Notes: a model not told the origin generated them from the sequence alone. A stretch of DNA of 64,000 nt from JAPLJU01 sp036725345 (GCA_036725345.1 DAIMEJ010000002.1:207246-271245), one strand, 5' to 3'; shown: positions 7,175 to 16,531, counted from the first letter of the stretch. Made by a program: numbers and translations.

Positions 7175-7381
7175 ATGGCGGGAAAGGTGATCATTTACGG
7201 CAAGGCCGGTTGACCCCACACAGACGAGGCCAGGTCGGCTTACGGAGACAGGGCCGAGTATTACGATGTCAAGGCGAACGCCGCGAAACTCCAGGAGATG
7301 CTGAAACACTCCGGCGGCAAACGCCAGGTCCCCGTCATCGTCGACGGGGACAAGGTGACGATCGGCTGCGGCGGCAGCTGA
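7175..7381 (+). CDS. glutaredoxin-like selenoprotein (UXX-star type), UGA at 7211-7213 read as selenocysteine
   Basis: Reading through TGA at 7211 gives a coherent 68-residue thioredoxin-fold protein. It opens with strand V-I-I-Y-G-K-A-G, then U13-P-H-T, where glutaredoxins have C-P-x-C, then T-D-E-A-R and a helix. Next come V-P-V-I-V-D-G-D-K-V (cis-proline strand at 52-61) and a terminal I-G-C-G-G-S. This matches the short U-x-x-x (seleno)protein family related to glutaredoxin. Coding character continues on both sides of the UGA in the same frame, with a GGGAGGGA box before the ATG. A hairpin able to serve as SECIS begins 14 nt after the UGA. Without recoding the product would be only 12 residues. 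Confidence 0.8.
7228..7255 (+). promoter_or_regulatory. candidate bacterial SECIS hairpin
   Basis: Starting 14 nt after the UGA: GGCC (7228-7231) pairs with GGCC (7252-7255), an AG/AG internal mismatch, GTC (7234-7236) pairs with GAC (7247-7249), and a 10-nt apical loop rich in G. Size and distance suit a SelB-binding element within the coding region. The structure was drawn by eye. Confidence 0.45.
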
Positions 7382-7429
7382 GGGGTATGACCACCGGGCG
7401 GTCCGCCCGGATACAATCTGCATTGCCCC

Positions 7430-8191
7430 CTACGGGATATTCTTTAGGAGGCTGTCGACGGCCGAGATCGTCAGTTCCTCCATCAAGGGGGGTTTTTCAT
7501 AGGCGCCAAGGCTGCTGTACCCGACTCCTGTCCCTTCCCAGACCTGCACGCCCTTGGCCGTATCCCATATCTGGGCCGATATCTTAACGGTCCGAATGAC
7601 CGTTTTTCGCCCGAAACCCCAGATGAACGTCAAAAGGGATTCGGGTTTTGTCTCCGACACGATACCCTGACTGACAAATATATACCGGACACGGAGGGCC
7701 GTTTCAAAGCTCTTCAAGGTCATGCTGTCCAGCCCCGTTTTGGAGAAATTGTCATTGAAGCGGGTGTAGGTTTCCGTAAGTTTTTCGTCATTGATCCGTT
7801 TCAGGGAATCCCCCGGCGAGAGGATATTGATATCAGGGAACCGGGCCTTCATCTGGCTTAGCAAAATCTCGCTTGTCATCAACCGGTGTGCCTCCGGGTT
7901 TTCGACGCCCGTATCGGCAGGGGAGGCGGTAAGCGTGCTCTGAGGGGTGTAGGGCGCCGATGAGATCTGGCCGGCGTAATCTCTTCTGCCGCCCTTCGTC
8001 TCGGGAAGGATGATGGCGGGAAGGACGGCCACACCGCCATGCCGAAGGTCCTGTTTCGTAAATCCCGGGCTTCGGTACGACTCTTCAGACCAGCTCTTAA
8101 TGGCTGCCGTGCAGCCGCCGAGGGACAGGGCGACCCAAAGGATTAGAAGGCCCGCCGTGTGAAATCGCCATCCTGCAAATGCCAATCCCAT
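7430..8191 (-). CDS. lipoprotein of unknown function
   Basis: A 253-residue lipoprotein. The lipobox L-G-G-C puts the acylated cysteine at residue 27. The mature region has a V-A-V-L-P-A-I-I-L-P-E segment and later strands such as V-K-I-S-A-Q-I-W-D-T-A-K-G-x-x-V-W-E-G-T-G-V-G-Y, a pattern seen in envelope lipoproteins of the GNA1162/DUF799- or CsgG-related kind, though I cannot assign one firmly. It lies downstream of rtcB on the same strand with a 33-nt gap and may be co-transcribed. Confidence 0.7.
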   Translation of the reverse strand: MGLAFAGWRFHTAGLLILWVALSLGGCTAAIKSWSEESYRSPGFTKQDLRHGGVAVLPAIILPETKGGRRDYAGQISSAPYTPQSTLTASPADTGVENPEAHRLMTSEILLSQMKARFPDINILSPGDSLKRINDEKLTETYTRFNDNFSKTGLDSMTLKSFETALRVRYIFVSQGIVSETKPESLLTFIWGFGRKTVIRTVKISAQIWDTAKGVQVWEGTGVGYSSLGAYEKPPLMEELTISAVDSLLKNIP

Positions 8192-8224
8192 TTGTGAATC
8201 CCCTGCTTCTGACTTTCCGCCCTG

Positions 8225-9667
8225 TCAGCCCTTGATACAACCCACGGCTTTCAAGCGGGCCACCTTCCGCGATATGCCCGCTCCGTGCACCGCCTCGACG
8301 ACTTCGTCGATGTCCTTATAGGCCTCCGGCATCTCCTCCGCCAGAGTCCCCTTGCCGGTCGCGATGACGATGACACCCCGCTCTGCCATCTCTTTCCTGA
8401 TGGCCCTCCCTTTGCCTGCCTTGATGGCCTGAGCACGGCTCATTACCCTTCCGGCGCCGTGGCAGGTGCTCCCGAAGGTTTCCTCCATGGCCTTCTCTGT
8501 CCCTGCCAGGACGTAGGATCCCGTCCCCATGTCGCCGGGAATGAGGACCGGCTGCCCCACGCGAATGTATTTATCCGAAAGAGCCGGGTGATTCGGCGGA
8601 AACGCCCTTGTCGCCCCCTTTCGATGCACGCAGAGCCTCTTTTTCGCGCCATCTATGTCAAATTCCTCGATCTTGGCGATGTTGTGGCAGACATCGTACA
8701 CGAGCCTCATTCCGAGGTCGCGGGGGCTTATCTGCAGGGCCTTCTGAAGGGTTTCTCCCGTCCGATGCATGAGCACCTGCCGGTTCGCCCAGGCATAGTT
8801 GGCCGCACAGGCCATGGCAGCGAGGTAATCCTGTCCTTCCTCCGACTGCACGTAGGTGCAGGCGAGTTGCCTGTCAGGAAGCTCAATGCCCAGTTTGCCG
8901 ACCTGTTTCATCATCCGGGCCAGGTAATCGTCGCAGATCTGGTGACCGAAACCCCTTGAACCGCAGTGGATCATGACGGCCACCTGATCCTTCTCGAGGC
9001 CGAAAGCGGCTGCGACCTTATCGTCGTAGATGTCGCTGACGATCTCGATTTCCAGGAAGTGATTGCCCGAGCCCAGGGTGCCCACCTGCTCCCGTCCTCT
9101 TTCCATGGCCCGCGCACTGACCCTGCCGGGATCGGCACCCTCGATCCGGCCACCGTCCTCCGTGGCTTCCAGATCCTCCTCCGTGCCGTAGCCGTTTTTC
9201 ACCGCCCACTCGGCGCCTTCGACCATGACCCTTTTTTCCTCCTTGGGCGGAAGCTTGAGCGCGCCCGTGGAGCCCACGCCGGTAGGGATGTCCCTGAAGA
9301 GGGCCGTGACGATCTTCTCCATCCTGTCCCTGACATCGCCGTATTTCAGCTTCGTGGCCACGAGCCTGCAGCCGCAGTTGATGTCATAGCCGACGCCACC
9401 CGGTGAAATGACACCTTTCTGGAGGTCGAAGGCGGCTACCCCCCCGATGGGAAATCCGTAACCCCAGTGTATATCGGGCATGGCAAGGGAGTACCGGACG
9501 ATGCCGGGCAGGTGGGCTACGTTCGCCACCTGTTTGGCGCTTTCATCTTTTTCGAGCCCCTTCATGAGCTTTTCACTGGAATAGATGATACCCGGTACTC
9601 TCATTCCCCCGAAAGGAGTTATCTCCCAGCGGTAATCATCGATCCTTTTCATTCTGATCTCAGACAT
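8225..9667 (-). CDS. rtcB: RNA-splicing ligase RtcB
   Basis: A 480-residue GTP-dependent RNA ligase that joins 2',3'-cyclic phosphate or 3'-phosphate ends to 5'-OH ends. All metal and catalytic positions of the family are present: C98 in D-I-N-C-G-C, H203 in G-S-G-N-H-F, H234 in H-C-G-S-R-G-F-G-H, H328 in C-H-N-I, and H403 in C-H-G-A-G-R (the guanylylated histidine). Full length for the family. It overlaps the archease gene by 8 nt, the classic pairing, since archease activates RtcB for multiple turnover. Likely role: RNA repair or healing after stress cleavage. Confidence 0.97.
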   Translation of the reverse strand: MSEIRMKRIDDYRWEITPFGGMRVPGIIYSSEKLMKGLEKDESAKQVANVAHLPGIVRYSLAMPDIHWGYGFPIGGVAAFDLQKGVISPGGVGYDINCGCRLVATKLKYGDVRDRMEKIVTALFRDIPTGVGSTGALKLPPKEEKRVMVEGAEWAVKNGYGTEEDLEATEDGGRIEGADPGRVSARAMERGREQVGTLGSGNHFLEIEIVSDIYDDKVAAAFGLEKDQVAVMIHCGSRGFGHQICDDYLARMMKQVGKLGIELPDRQLACTYVQSEEGQDYLAAMACAANYAWANRQVLMHRTGETLQKALQISPRDLGMRLVYDVCHNIAKIEEFDIDGAKKRLCVHRKGATRAFPPNHPALSDKYIRVGQPVLIPGDMGTGSYVLAGTEKAMEETFGSTCHGAGRVMSRAQAIKAGKGRAIRKEMAERGVIVIATGKGTLAEEMPEAYKDIDEVVEAVHGAGISRKVARLKAVGCIKG

Positions 9668-10076
9668 CGAATATCACCCTCGCCTTCCACCCCTCCGGTG
9701 TTTCTTTCACCTCGGCCTGGTGGTAGGTCACAGCCTTTATCTCGTGCCTGATCCTGTGTCTCGAACCGTCGAAGGCTTCACCCGTCAGCGTCGCTTCGAT
9801 CTTCCCCCGGCCGAATTTCCCGATGACGATCTTTTTCAGGAGCCAGTGCTCGCCGTTGTAAAGATAGAGGATTTCCCTCAAAAAATTGATCAGGAGGTCC
9901 TCCCGGTCCCTCCCCTCGACGGCGATTTTCCGGATCTCCTGCGGCTGGATGTGACGGAGATCGACGATCAGGTCATGCACCGCCATCCCCGCGTTTTCGT
10001 AAACGTCCTTCTCGTCTTTCCCGGAGATCTCGATGCCCAGATCGGCGGTGTGGTCTATAGACTTGTATGTCTTCAT
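9660..10076 (-). CDS. archease, RtcB cofactor
   Basis: A 138-residue archease: the family opening Y-x-x-I-D-H-T-A-D-L-G-I, the central L-I-N-F-L-R-E-I-L-Y-L-Y segment and the E-I-K-A-V-T-Y-H metal-binding end are all present. Archease speeds guanylylation of RtcB and lets it turn over. It precedes rtcB with an 8-nt overlap, which argues for coupled translation. It is 33 nt downstream of gyrA on the same strand, so this RNA-repair pair may ride on the gyrase transcript. Confidence 0.95.
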   Translation of the reverse strand: MKTYKSIDHTADLGIEISGKDEKDVYENAGMAVHDLIVDLRHIQPQEIRKIAVEGRDREDLLINFLREILYLYNGEHWLLKKIVIGKFGRGKIEATLTGEAFDGSRHRIRHEIKAVTYHQAEVKETPEGWKARVIFDV

Positions 10077-10109
10077 GAACCGAAACGGCCGGAGCGAAAT
10101 CCTTCCGCC

Positions 10110-12602
10110 TCAACTCTCTTCACTCTCCGCTTCCTCCGGCGCCGTGTCGTCGGCGGTCTCTTCTTCCTTGCTTTCCGTTTCCCGCTCGACTCGCGCGATG
10201 CCCACGAGGCTCTCGTCGGATCCCAGCTCGATGAGGCGAACACCCTGGGTGCTGCGGTGGAGAATCGGGAGCTCCGAGACGCGCATCCGGATGATGTTTC
10301 CGGTGCTGCTGATCAGCATGATATCCTCCTCACCGGTCACCTGCTTGATGCCGGCGACAAAGCCGATCTTTGGCGTCGTCCTGATGTTGATGATTCCCTT
10401 TCCGCCACGGGACTGTAGCCTGTACTCGTCCACCTCGGTTCGTTTGCCGTAGCCGCGTTCGGAGGCTGTCAGAAGGGTGTTCCCTTCCGTGAGAATCTCC
10501 ATGCCCACGAGTTCGTCATCCTCGTCCATCCGGATGCCGATGACGCCCATCGCCGTTCTCCCCATGGACCTCACGTCGTCCTCCTTGAATCGAATGGCCA
10601 TTCCTTTCTTGGTTCCGAGGAATATTTCCTGGTTGCCGAGGGTCTGTTTGGCGTCGATCAGTGCGTCCCCCTCATCGATGGTGACGGCGATGATGCCACC
10701 GGAACGGGGATTCGAGAAGGCCTCCAGCTCCGTCTTCTTGATAATGCCTTTTCTCGTGACCATGACAACGTACTTGCCTGCTTCGAACGCCCGCACCGGG
10801 AGGAGGGCGGCGACTTTCTCCTTTTCGCCGATGTTGATGAGGTTGACAATAGCTTTCCCCTTCGCGGCCCGGCCTGCCTGCGGGACCTGGTACACCTTCA
10901 GCCAGTGGACCCGACCCTGGTCGGTGAAGATGAGAATGTAGCTGTGGGTCGAGGCGATGAAGATATGCTCCACAAAATCCTCTTCCTTGGTGCCCATGCC
11001 GACCTTGCCGCGCCCCCCCCTTCTCTGGATGCGGTAGAGACTGACGGCGTTTCTCTTGATGTAACTCTGGTGGGAGACGGTCACGACCATGTCTTCTTCG
11101 ACGATGAGATCCTCGATGTCGATGTCCTCTGTGGAGGCCACAATCTCGGTCCGGCGCTCATCGCCGTAACGTTTCTTGATGTCTTGGAGCTCTTCCACGA
11201 TGATGTCGAGAACCTTTTGCGGATCGGCGAGGATTCCCTTGAGTTTCTTTATCAGCTTGACCAGCTCGTCGTGCTCGGAGAGGATCTTTTCCCGCTCGAG
11301 CCCCGTGAGCCTCTGGAGTCTCATGTCCAGGATGGCTTTCGCCTGAACGTCCGTGAGGCCGAACTTTGCCGTCAGGGCGGCCGCGGCCTCCTCGGGGTTC
11401 TTCGAAGCCTTGATGACGGCGATTACGCGATCGATGTTCTCGAGCGCCTTGATGAGCCCTTCCAGGATGTGCGCCCGCTCGCTCGCCCGCGCCAGCTCGA
11501 AGATCGTCCGCTTGGTCACCACCTCTTTCCGAAAGTCGATGAACCGCTGGAGGAGTTCCTTGAGATTGAAAATCCTGGGTTGACCGTTGTCGATGGCCAG
11601 CATGATGATCCCGAAAGTGGACTCCATCTGGGTGTGCTTGAAAAGCTGGTTCAGCACGACGCCCGCCACCTCGTCCTTCCGCAGGTCGATGACGATTCGG
11701 ATGCCGTCGCGGTCCGATTCGTCCCGAAGATCGGCGATCCCCGTGATCTTCTTGTCCCTGACGAGGTCGGAGATCTTTTCGATGAGATTGGCCTTGTTGA
11801 CCTGGTAGGGTATCTCCGTGATGACGATGCTCTCACGGTCGCTCCGGGCATTACGCTCAATGGACGCCCGGGCTCTCATCCGAATCGAACCCCGTCCCGT
11901 CGTGTAGGCCTGGATGATGCCCTCGCGGCCGTTGATGAAGCCCGCCGTCGGGAAATCGGGTCCCTGAACGTGCTTGAGGAGCTGCTGGATGGCGATCTCG
12001 GGGTTTCGGATCAGGGCGACCGTCCCGTCCACGATCTCGCCCAGATTGTGGGGCGGGATGTTCGTCGTCACGCCCACGGCAATGCCGGCCGTCCCGTTCA
12101 GGAGGAGGAAGGGGGCCTTCGCCGGCAGGACCGTCGGCTCCGTGAGGGATTCGTCATAGTTGGGCGCGAAACCGACGGTTTCCTTCTCCAGATCGGCGAG
12201 GAGCTCCTCGGCGATCCGGGACATCCGGATTTCCGTGTAGCGCATCGCCGCCGGCGGGTCGCCGTCGACGGAACCGAAATTCCCCTGGCCGTCAATCAGG
12301 ACGTAGCGCATGGAGAAATTCTGGGCCATCCTGACGATCGTGTCGTAGGCGGCGGCATCCCCGTGGGGATGATACTTTCCGATGATATCTCCGACGATTC
12401 GTGCGGATTTCTTGTAAGGCCTGTTGTACCGGTTCCCCATCTCGTACATGGCGTAGAGCACCCTTCGGTGCACGGGCTTGAGTCCGTCCCGGACGTCGGG
12501 GATAGCCCGGCCGATGATCACGCTCATGGCGTAATCCATGTAAGATTTTTTCATCTCATCTTCGATGTTTACCGGGAGGTTTTTCTGGTACAGCTGTTCC
12601 AT
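10110..12602 (-). CDS. gyrA: DNA gyrase subunit A
   Basis: An 830-residue type IIA topoisomerase subunit that breaks and rejoins DNA to introduce negative supercoils with GyrB. The catalytic tyrosine is Y122 in A-M-R-Y-T-E-I-R. The C-terminal beta-pinwheel carries the GyrA box Q-R-R-G-G-R-G near residue 536, which separates gyrase from topoisomerase IV ParC. The tail is acidic. Follows gyrB on the same strand. Confidence 0.98.
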   Translation of the reverse strand: MEQLYQKNLPVNIEDEMKKSYMDYAMSVIIGRAIPDVRDGLKPVHRRVLYAMYEMGNRYNRPYKKSARIVGDIIGKYHPHGDAAAYDTIVRMAQNFSMRYVLIDGQGNFGSVDGDPPAAMRYTEIRMSRIAEELLADLEKETVGFAPNYDESLTEPTVLPAKAPFLLLNGTAGIAVGVTTNIPPHNLGEIVDGTVALIRNPEIAIQQLLKHVQGPDFPTAGFINGREGIIQAYTTGRGSIRMRARASIERNARSDRESIVITEIPYQVNKANLIEKISDLVRDKKITGIADLRDESDRDGIRIVIDLRKDEVAGVVLNQLFKHTQMESTFGIIMLAIDNGQPRIFNLKELLQRFIDFRKEVVTKRTIFELARASERAHILEGLIKALENIDRVIAVIKASKNPEEAAAALTAKFGLTDVQAKAILDMRLQRLTGLEREKILSEHDELVKLIKKLKGILADPQKVLDIIVEELQDIKKRYGDERRTEIVASTEDIDIEDLIVEEDMVVTVSHQSYIKRNAVSLYRIQRRGGRGKVGMGTKEEDFVEHIFIASTHSYILIFTDQGRVHWLKVYQVPQAGRAAKGKAIVNLINIGEKEKVAALLPVRAFEAGKYVVMVTRKGIIKKTELEAFSNPRSGGIIAVTIDEGDALIDAKQTLGNQEIFLGTKKGMAIRFKEDDVRSMGRTAMGVIGIRMDEDDELVGMEILTEGNTLLTASERGYGKRTEVDEYRLQSRGGKGIINIRTTPKIGFVAGIKQVTGEEDIMLISSTGNIIRMRVSELPILHRSTQGVRLIELGSDESLVGIARVERETESKEEETADDTAPEEAESEES

Positions 12603-12720
12603 GTCTGTGCAAGTGCTCCTCTTCTGTGTGAATGTCCCTCGGGAAATTTCCTTTCCTGCGAAGATCCTGGAGGCTGGGGATGAACGTTACCGCGCCTTTA
12701 GTCTGGACGGGATCACGAGA

Positions 12721-15129
12721 CTATATATCGAGATTGGTCGCATACCGGGCGTTTTTGTATATGAAGTCCCTCCGGGGTTCCACCTGATCGCCCATCAGGG
12801 TCGTGAATATTTCGTCGGCGAGGAGGGCATCTTCCACCCTGACCTGGAGAAGCGTTCTTTTCTCGGGGTTCATGGTCGTCTCCCACAACTGCTCGGGGTT
12901 CATCTCGCCGAGACCTTTGTAGCGCTGCAGCGTCAACCCCTTTTTCCCCAGGCCGATCAGGTACTCGATGAGGGCCGGCAGGCTCTCGAGGTTCTTCTTG
13001 CCCTGCTCGTCCTCGTCGTCCACGACGAGCATGAAGGGTCTCTCCCCCAGGGCCGCCAGCTGGTTGATGAGCGTTTTTGCTTCGGAAAAGGTGGGCTCGT
13101 GAAAGATGTCTTCCTCGATGTAAGTGGCCTTCTCGATACCGTTCGACTTGATCGTGAATACCAGGCTGTACCCGCCGTGTTCCTGGTTGACCTGGGTGGC
13201 GTAGTCCACGCTCTTCTCCCCGAAGGCTTTTCGTGTGCGTTTTCCAATCTTCATCAGGGCGGCTTCGGTGTTGAAGTCCGACGGTGAAAAAACGGGGTCA
13301 CCGGCCAGGATTCGCATGATCTCCTTGTCCTTGTCCTCCCGCTCAAATTTGTCGAGGATGGTCTCCAGCCGCACCGCCCGGTTGATCAGGCCGAAGAGGC
13401 GATTTCCCGTGATGGTGCTCCCGTCGCCGGTGATGAGCTGAACCCGGTTGACGCCGTTTTCGAGAATATATTTCTTCATCTCCTCTTCCGTGCCGATGTA
13501 GAGTTCTTTCTTTTTGTCCGCAATCTTGTACAGCGGCGGCTGCGCGATGTAAAGATAGCCCCGTTCGATGAGTTCCTTCATCTGCCGGAAGAAGAAGGTC
13601 AGAAGAAGCGTCCGGATGTGGGACCCGTCAATGTCCGCATCCGTCATGATGATCACTTTGTGGTAGCGCAACTTGCTCACGTCGAATTCGTCATCGCCGA
13701 TACCCGTTCCCAGTGCGGTGATGATGACCTTGATCTCCTCGTTCTGGAGCATCTTGTCGAAGCGCGCCTTCTCGACGTTCAGGACCTTCCCGCGCAGCGG
13801 GAGGATGGCCTGGAAGCGCCGGTCCCTGCCCTGTTTGGCCGAACCGCCGGCGGAATCACCCTCGACGAGATAAATCTCGCACCTCGCCGGGTCTTTCTCC
13901 TGGCAATCCGCCAGCTTTCCGGGCAGCGCACCTACTTCGAGGGCGCTTTTCCGCCGAGTGAGTTCCTTGGCCCGCCTCGCGGCCTCCCGGGCCCGGGAAG
14001 CTTCCAGGGACTTGTTGACGATGGTCTTTGCAACGGAGGGGTTCTCCTCGAAATAACTGGAGAGCTTCTCGTAGATGATGCCCTCCACCAGCCCTTTGAT
14101 CTCGCTGTTGCCGAGCTTGGTCTTGGTCTGCCCCTCGAACTGGGGCTCCCGGAGTTTCACGCTGACGACGGATGCGAGACCTTCCCGGACGTCTTCCCCC
14201 TTGATGGATTCCTTGTCACTCTTGATGATGTTGCTTGCGACGCCGTAGTTGTTGATGACCCGCGTCAGCGCCGAGCGGAAGCCGCTCAGGTGGGTCCCGC
14301 CCTCCACGGTGTTGATGCTGTTGGCGTAGGAAAAGGTGTGCTCCGCATAGGTGTCGTTGTACTGGAGGGAGACTTCGACAACGGTGGCATCCTTCTCCCC
14401 CTCGATGTAGATGGGCTTCTTGTGCAGAACGCCCTTGTTCTTGTTGATGTATTCCACGAAGGAGACGATCCCCCCGTCGTAGAGAAAGACTCTCTTCTCG
14501 TCGACCCGGTCATCGATCAGCGTGATCTTGACCCCCCGGTTGAGGAAGGCAAGCTCTCGCATCCGGTTGGACAGAACATCCAGGCTGAATTCGATGTCCT
14601 CGAAGATGGCCTCGTCGGGTTTGAAGGTCACGCGACTGCCCGTGCCCTTCGTGGTTCCGACCTTCTTCAGGGGTCCGGTGGGCACGCCCCTCTCGTAGGA
14701 CTGCCGGTAGACCTTCCCGTCACGGCGCACCTCCAGTTCCAGGTGGCTGGACAGCGCGTTCACGACCGACACGCCCACGCCGTGGAGGCCGCCCGATATC
14801 TTGTAGCTTTCACTGGAAAACTTCGCACCGGCGTGGAGTTTCGTCATCACGACCTCCGCGGCCGACACGCCTTCGTCCTTGTGGATGTCCACGGGGATGC
14901 CCCTCCCGTTGTCATCCACCATGACGCTGTTGTCCACTCGGATTCTCACCAGAATGCTATCGCAATAACCGGCCGAGGCTTCGTCGATGCTGTTGTCCAC
15001 CACCTCGTAGACGAGATGATGGAGCCCGTCCTTGCCGGTCGTCCCGATGTACATGGCCGGCCGTCTTCGCACGGCCTCGAGGCCGTCCAACACTTTTATG
15101 CTGTCCGCACTGTAGGTCGTCTCTGTCAT
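12721..15129 (-). CDS. gyrB: DNA gyrase subunit B
   Basis: An 802-residue ATPase subunit of gyrase. The GHKL ATPase domain (V-V-D-N-S-I-D-E-A and G-G-L-H-G-V-G-x-S-V-V-N-A-L) is at the N-terminus; the Toprim region shows L-V-E-G-D-S-A-G-G-S-A-K-Q-G-R-D-R and D-A-D-I-D-G-S-H-I-R-T-L-L-L. It ends with the usual gyrase Toprim tail M-G-D-x-V-E-P-R-R-x-F-I. Part of the replication cluster gyrA-gyrB-dnaN-dnaA, all leftward and thus co-oriented with a fork leaving an origin to the right. Confidence 0.98.
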   Translation of the reverse strand: MTETTYSADSIKVLDGLEAVRRRPAMYIGTTGKDGLHHLVYEVVDNSIDEASAGYCDSILVRIRVDNSVMVDDNGRGIPVDIHKDEGVSAAEVVMTKLHAGAKFSSESYKISGGLHGVGVSVVNALSSHLELEVRRDGKVYRQSYERGVPTGPLKKVGTTKGTGSRVTFKPDEAIFEDIEFSLDVLSNRMRELAFLNRGVKITLIDDRVDEKRVFLYDGGIVSFVEYINKNKGVLHKKPIYIEGEKDATVVEVSLQYNDTYAEHTFSYANSINTVEGGTHLSGFRSALTRVINNYGVASNIIKSDKESIKGEDVREGLASVVSVKLREPQFEGQTKTKLGNSEIKGLVEGIIYEKLSSYFEENPSVAKTIVNKSLEASRAREAARRAKELTRRKSALEVGALPGKLADCQEKDPARCEIYLVEGDSAGGSAKQGRDRRFQAILPLRGKVLNVEKARFDKMLQNEEIKVIITALGTGIGDDEFDVSKLRYHKVIIMTDADIDGSHIRTLLLTFFFRQMKELIERGYLYIAQPPLYKIADKKKELYIGTEEEMKKYILENGVNRVQLITGDGSTITGNRLFGLINRAVRLETILDKFEREDKDKEIMRILAGDPVFSPSDFNTEAALMKIGKRTRKAFGEKSVDYATQVNQEHGGYSLVFTIKSNGIEKATYIEEDIFHEPTFSEAKTLINQLAALGERPFMLVVDDEDEQGKKNLESLPALIEYLIGLGKKGLTLQRYKGLGEMNPEQLWETTMNPEKRTLLQVRVEDALLADEIFTTLMGDQVEPRRDFIYKNARYATNLDI

Positions 15130-15231
15130 CTTGAAAAACTTCTTGCTCCTCTTTGCTTTTGTTCCCTATGTTTCAGGCTTTTCAATCCTGGCGCCCAGCG
15201 CCCGAAGCCTTTTGCCTGTGGTCGGAGACCG

Positions 15232-16350
15232 TTATATCTTGAGCGGCATGATGACGCACATGTACCTCTGCTCCTCCAGGGGCTTCACGACGGCAGGCCG
15301 CAGCCCGTTTCTCACCTCGAGGAGAAACTTCTTTTCGTGCACCGCCTCGATACCCTCCAGCAGGTACCGGACGTTGAAACCCACCTCGGTTTCCTTGTCC
15401 TTGTATGCCACTTCGATCTCATCCTGGGCTTCCCCCACGTCGGGATTGGTGGAGTTCAGCATCACTTTGTCTTCGGAGAGTTTGATCTTGACGCCGTTGT
15501 ATCGCTCGCTGGACATGACGTTCATTCGTCGAAGCGCGTGGATCATGGCGTCCTTTTCCACCTCCACGGTTACCCCCTTGTCCTTCGGGATGACACGCTT
15601 GTAGTCAGGGTATTCGGCGTCGATGAGACTCACCTTCAGCACGACGTTGCCTTTCTTGAGAATACAGACACCTTTTTTCGCTCCGAACTCGATATCCTCA
15701 TCACCGTCATCCACGAGCTTCCTTATCTCATTGATACCCTTCCTGGGGATGATGATGCCCTGTTCCAGTTCCGGTGAAGATTCGATACCGGGTTGTATGC
15801 TCACCATGGCGAGCCGGTGTCCGTCGGTGGCCACCATGTTCAGGTCGACCTTGTTTCCCTCCCGATCCATTTTCAGCAAAACGCCGTTGAGGTTGATGCG
15901 TGTCTCGTCAACCGACATGGCGAAGAAGGTCTGACCGATCATGTCTGAGAACACCTGTCCCTTCATCTTCACATACAAAATCCCCTCGTCATCCAGAACC
16001 TTCGGATACTCCTCGGCAGACATGCCCGCGATCCTGAAGCTCGACTTGCCGCAGGTCATCCGGATCCAATTGGTGCCATCCATCTTGAAATGAACGCTCT
16101 CCCCCTGCATCTCCCTCAGTATCTCAAATAGTTTTCTCGCCGCGACCGTTATTTCACCCGCCGCGACAACCTTTGCCTCATAATCTGCAATCAGACCGAT
16201 TTCACGATCCGTCGCCACTATTTTTATCTTGTCACCATCCGTCTTGATGAGAACGTTGTTGAGAATCGGCATGGTCGTCCTCCGATCCACCACCCCCAGT
16301 GTTCTCTGCACGCCACCCAGGAAAATCTCCCTCTTCAGATTGAATTCCAT
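15232..16350 (-). CDS. dnaN: DNA polymerase III beta sliding clamp
   Basis: A 372-residue clamp with the three repeated clamp domains. Diagnostic pieces include T-M-P-I-L-N-N-V near residue 26, L-V-A-T-D-G-H-R-L-A around 176, and the C-terminal P-L-x-x-x-x-Y-M-C-V-I-M-P-L ending. It encircles DNA and tethers the polymerase. An AGGAAGGGA box precedes the ATG. It lies between dnaA and gyrB, the common order near bacterial origins; recF, often found between dnaN and gyrB, is absent here. Confidence 0.97.
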   Translation of the reverse strand: MEFNLKREIFLGGVQRTLGVVDRRTTMPILNNVLIKTDGDKIKIVATDREIGLIADYEAKVVAAGEITVAARKLFEILREMQGESVHFKMDGTNWIRMTCGKSSFRIAGMSAEEYPKVLDDEGILYVKMKGQVFSDMIGQTFFAMSVDETRINLNGVLLKMDREGNKVDLNMVATDGHRLAMVSIQPGIESSPELEQGIIIPRKGINEIRKLVDDGDEDIEFGAKKGVCILKKGNVVLKVSLIDAEYPDYKRVIPKDKGVTVEVEKDAMIHALRRMNVMSSERYNGVKIKLSEDKVMLNSTNPDVGEAQDEIEVAYKDKETEVGFNVRYLLEGIEAVHEKKFLLEVRNGLRPAVVKPLEEQRYMCVIMPLKI

Positions 16351-16531
16351 CTCGATCCCTTCCTTTACTTTAAATGTTTACTCCACAGCCTCTTCTTTTA
16401 TTCCAATATAATAATTAGAAGATAAAAGAGATAGTAATAGAACCTGTGAATCCTGTTCATAAGAAGCTTTTCCGAAAGATTTTCCGGCTCTGCAACAAAG
16501 CGGAATGTGGATAGAGTATTGAAGCATATTG

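Noticed and set aside
7175..7213. Reading the TGA at 7211 as a nonsense mutation that makes a pseudogene
   Set aside because: The frame stays intact on both sides, the UGA sits exactly at the catalytic Cys position of glutaredoxins, and known relatives carry selenocysteine there.
10905..12683. 592-residue plus-strand open frame opposite gyrA
   Set aside because: Antisense shadow of gyrA.
13618..15777. 719-residue plus-strand open frame opposite gyrB/dnaN
   Set aside because: Antisense shadow of GC-rich coding DNA; the minus-strand frames are unmistakable gyrB and dnaN.
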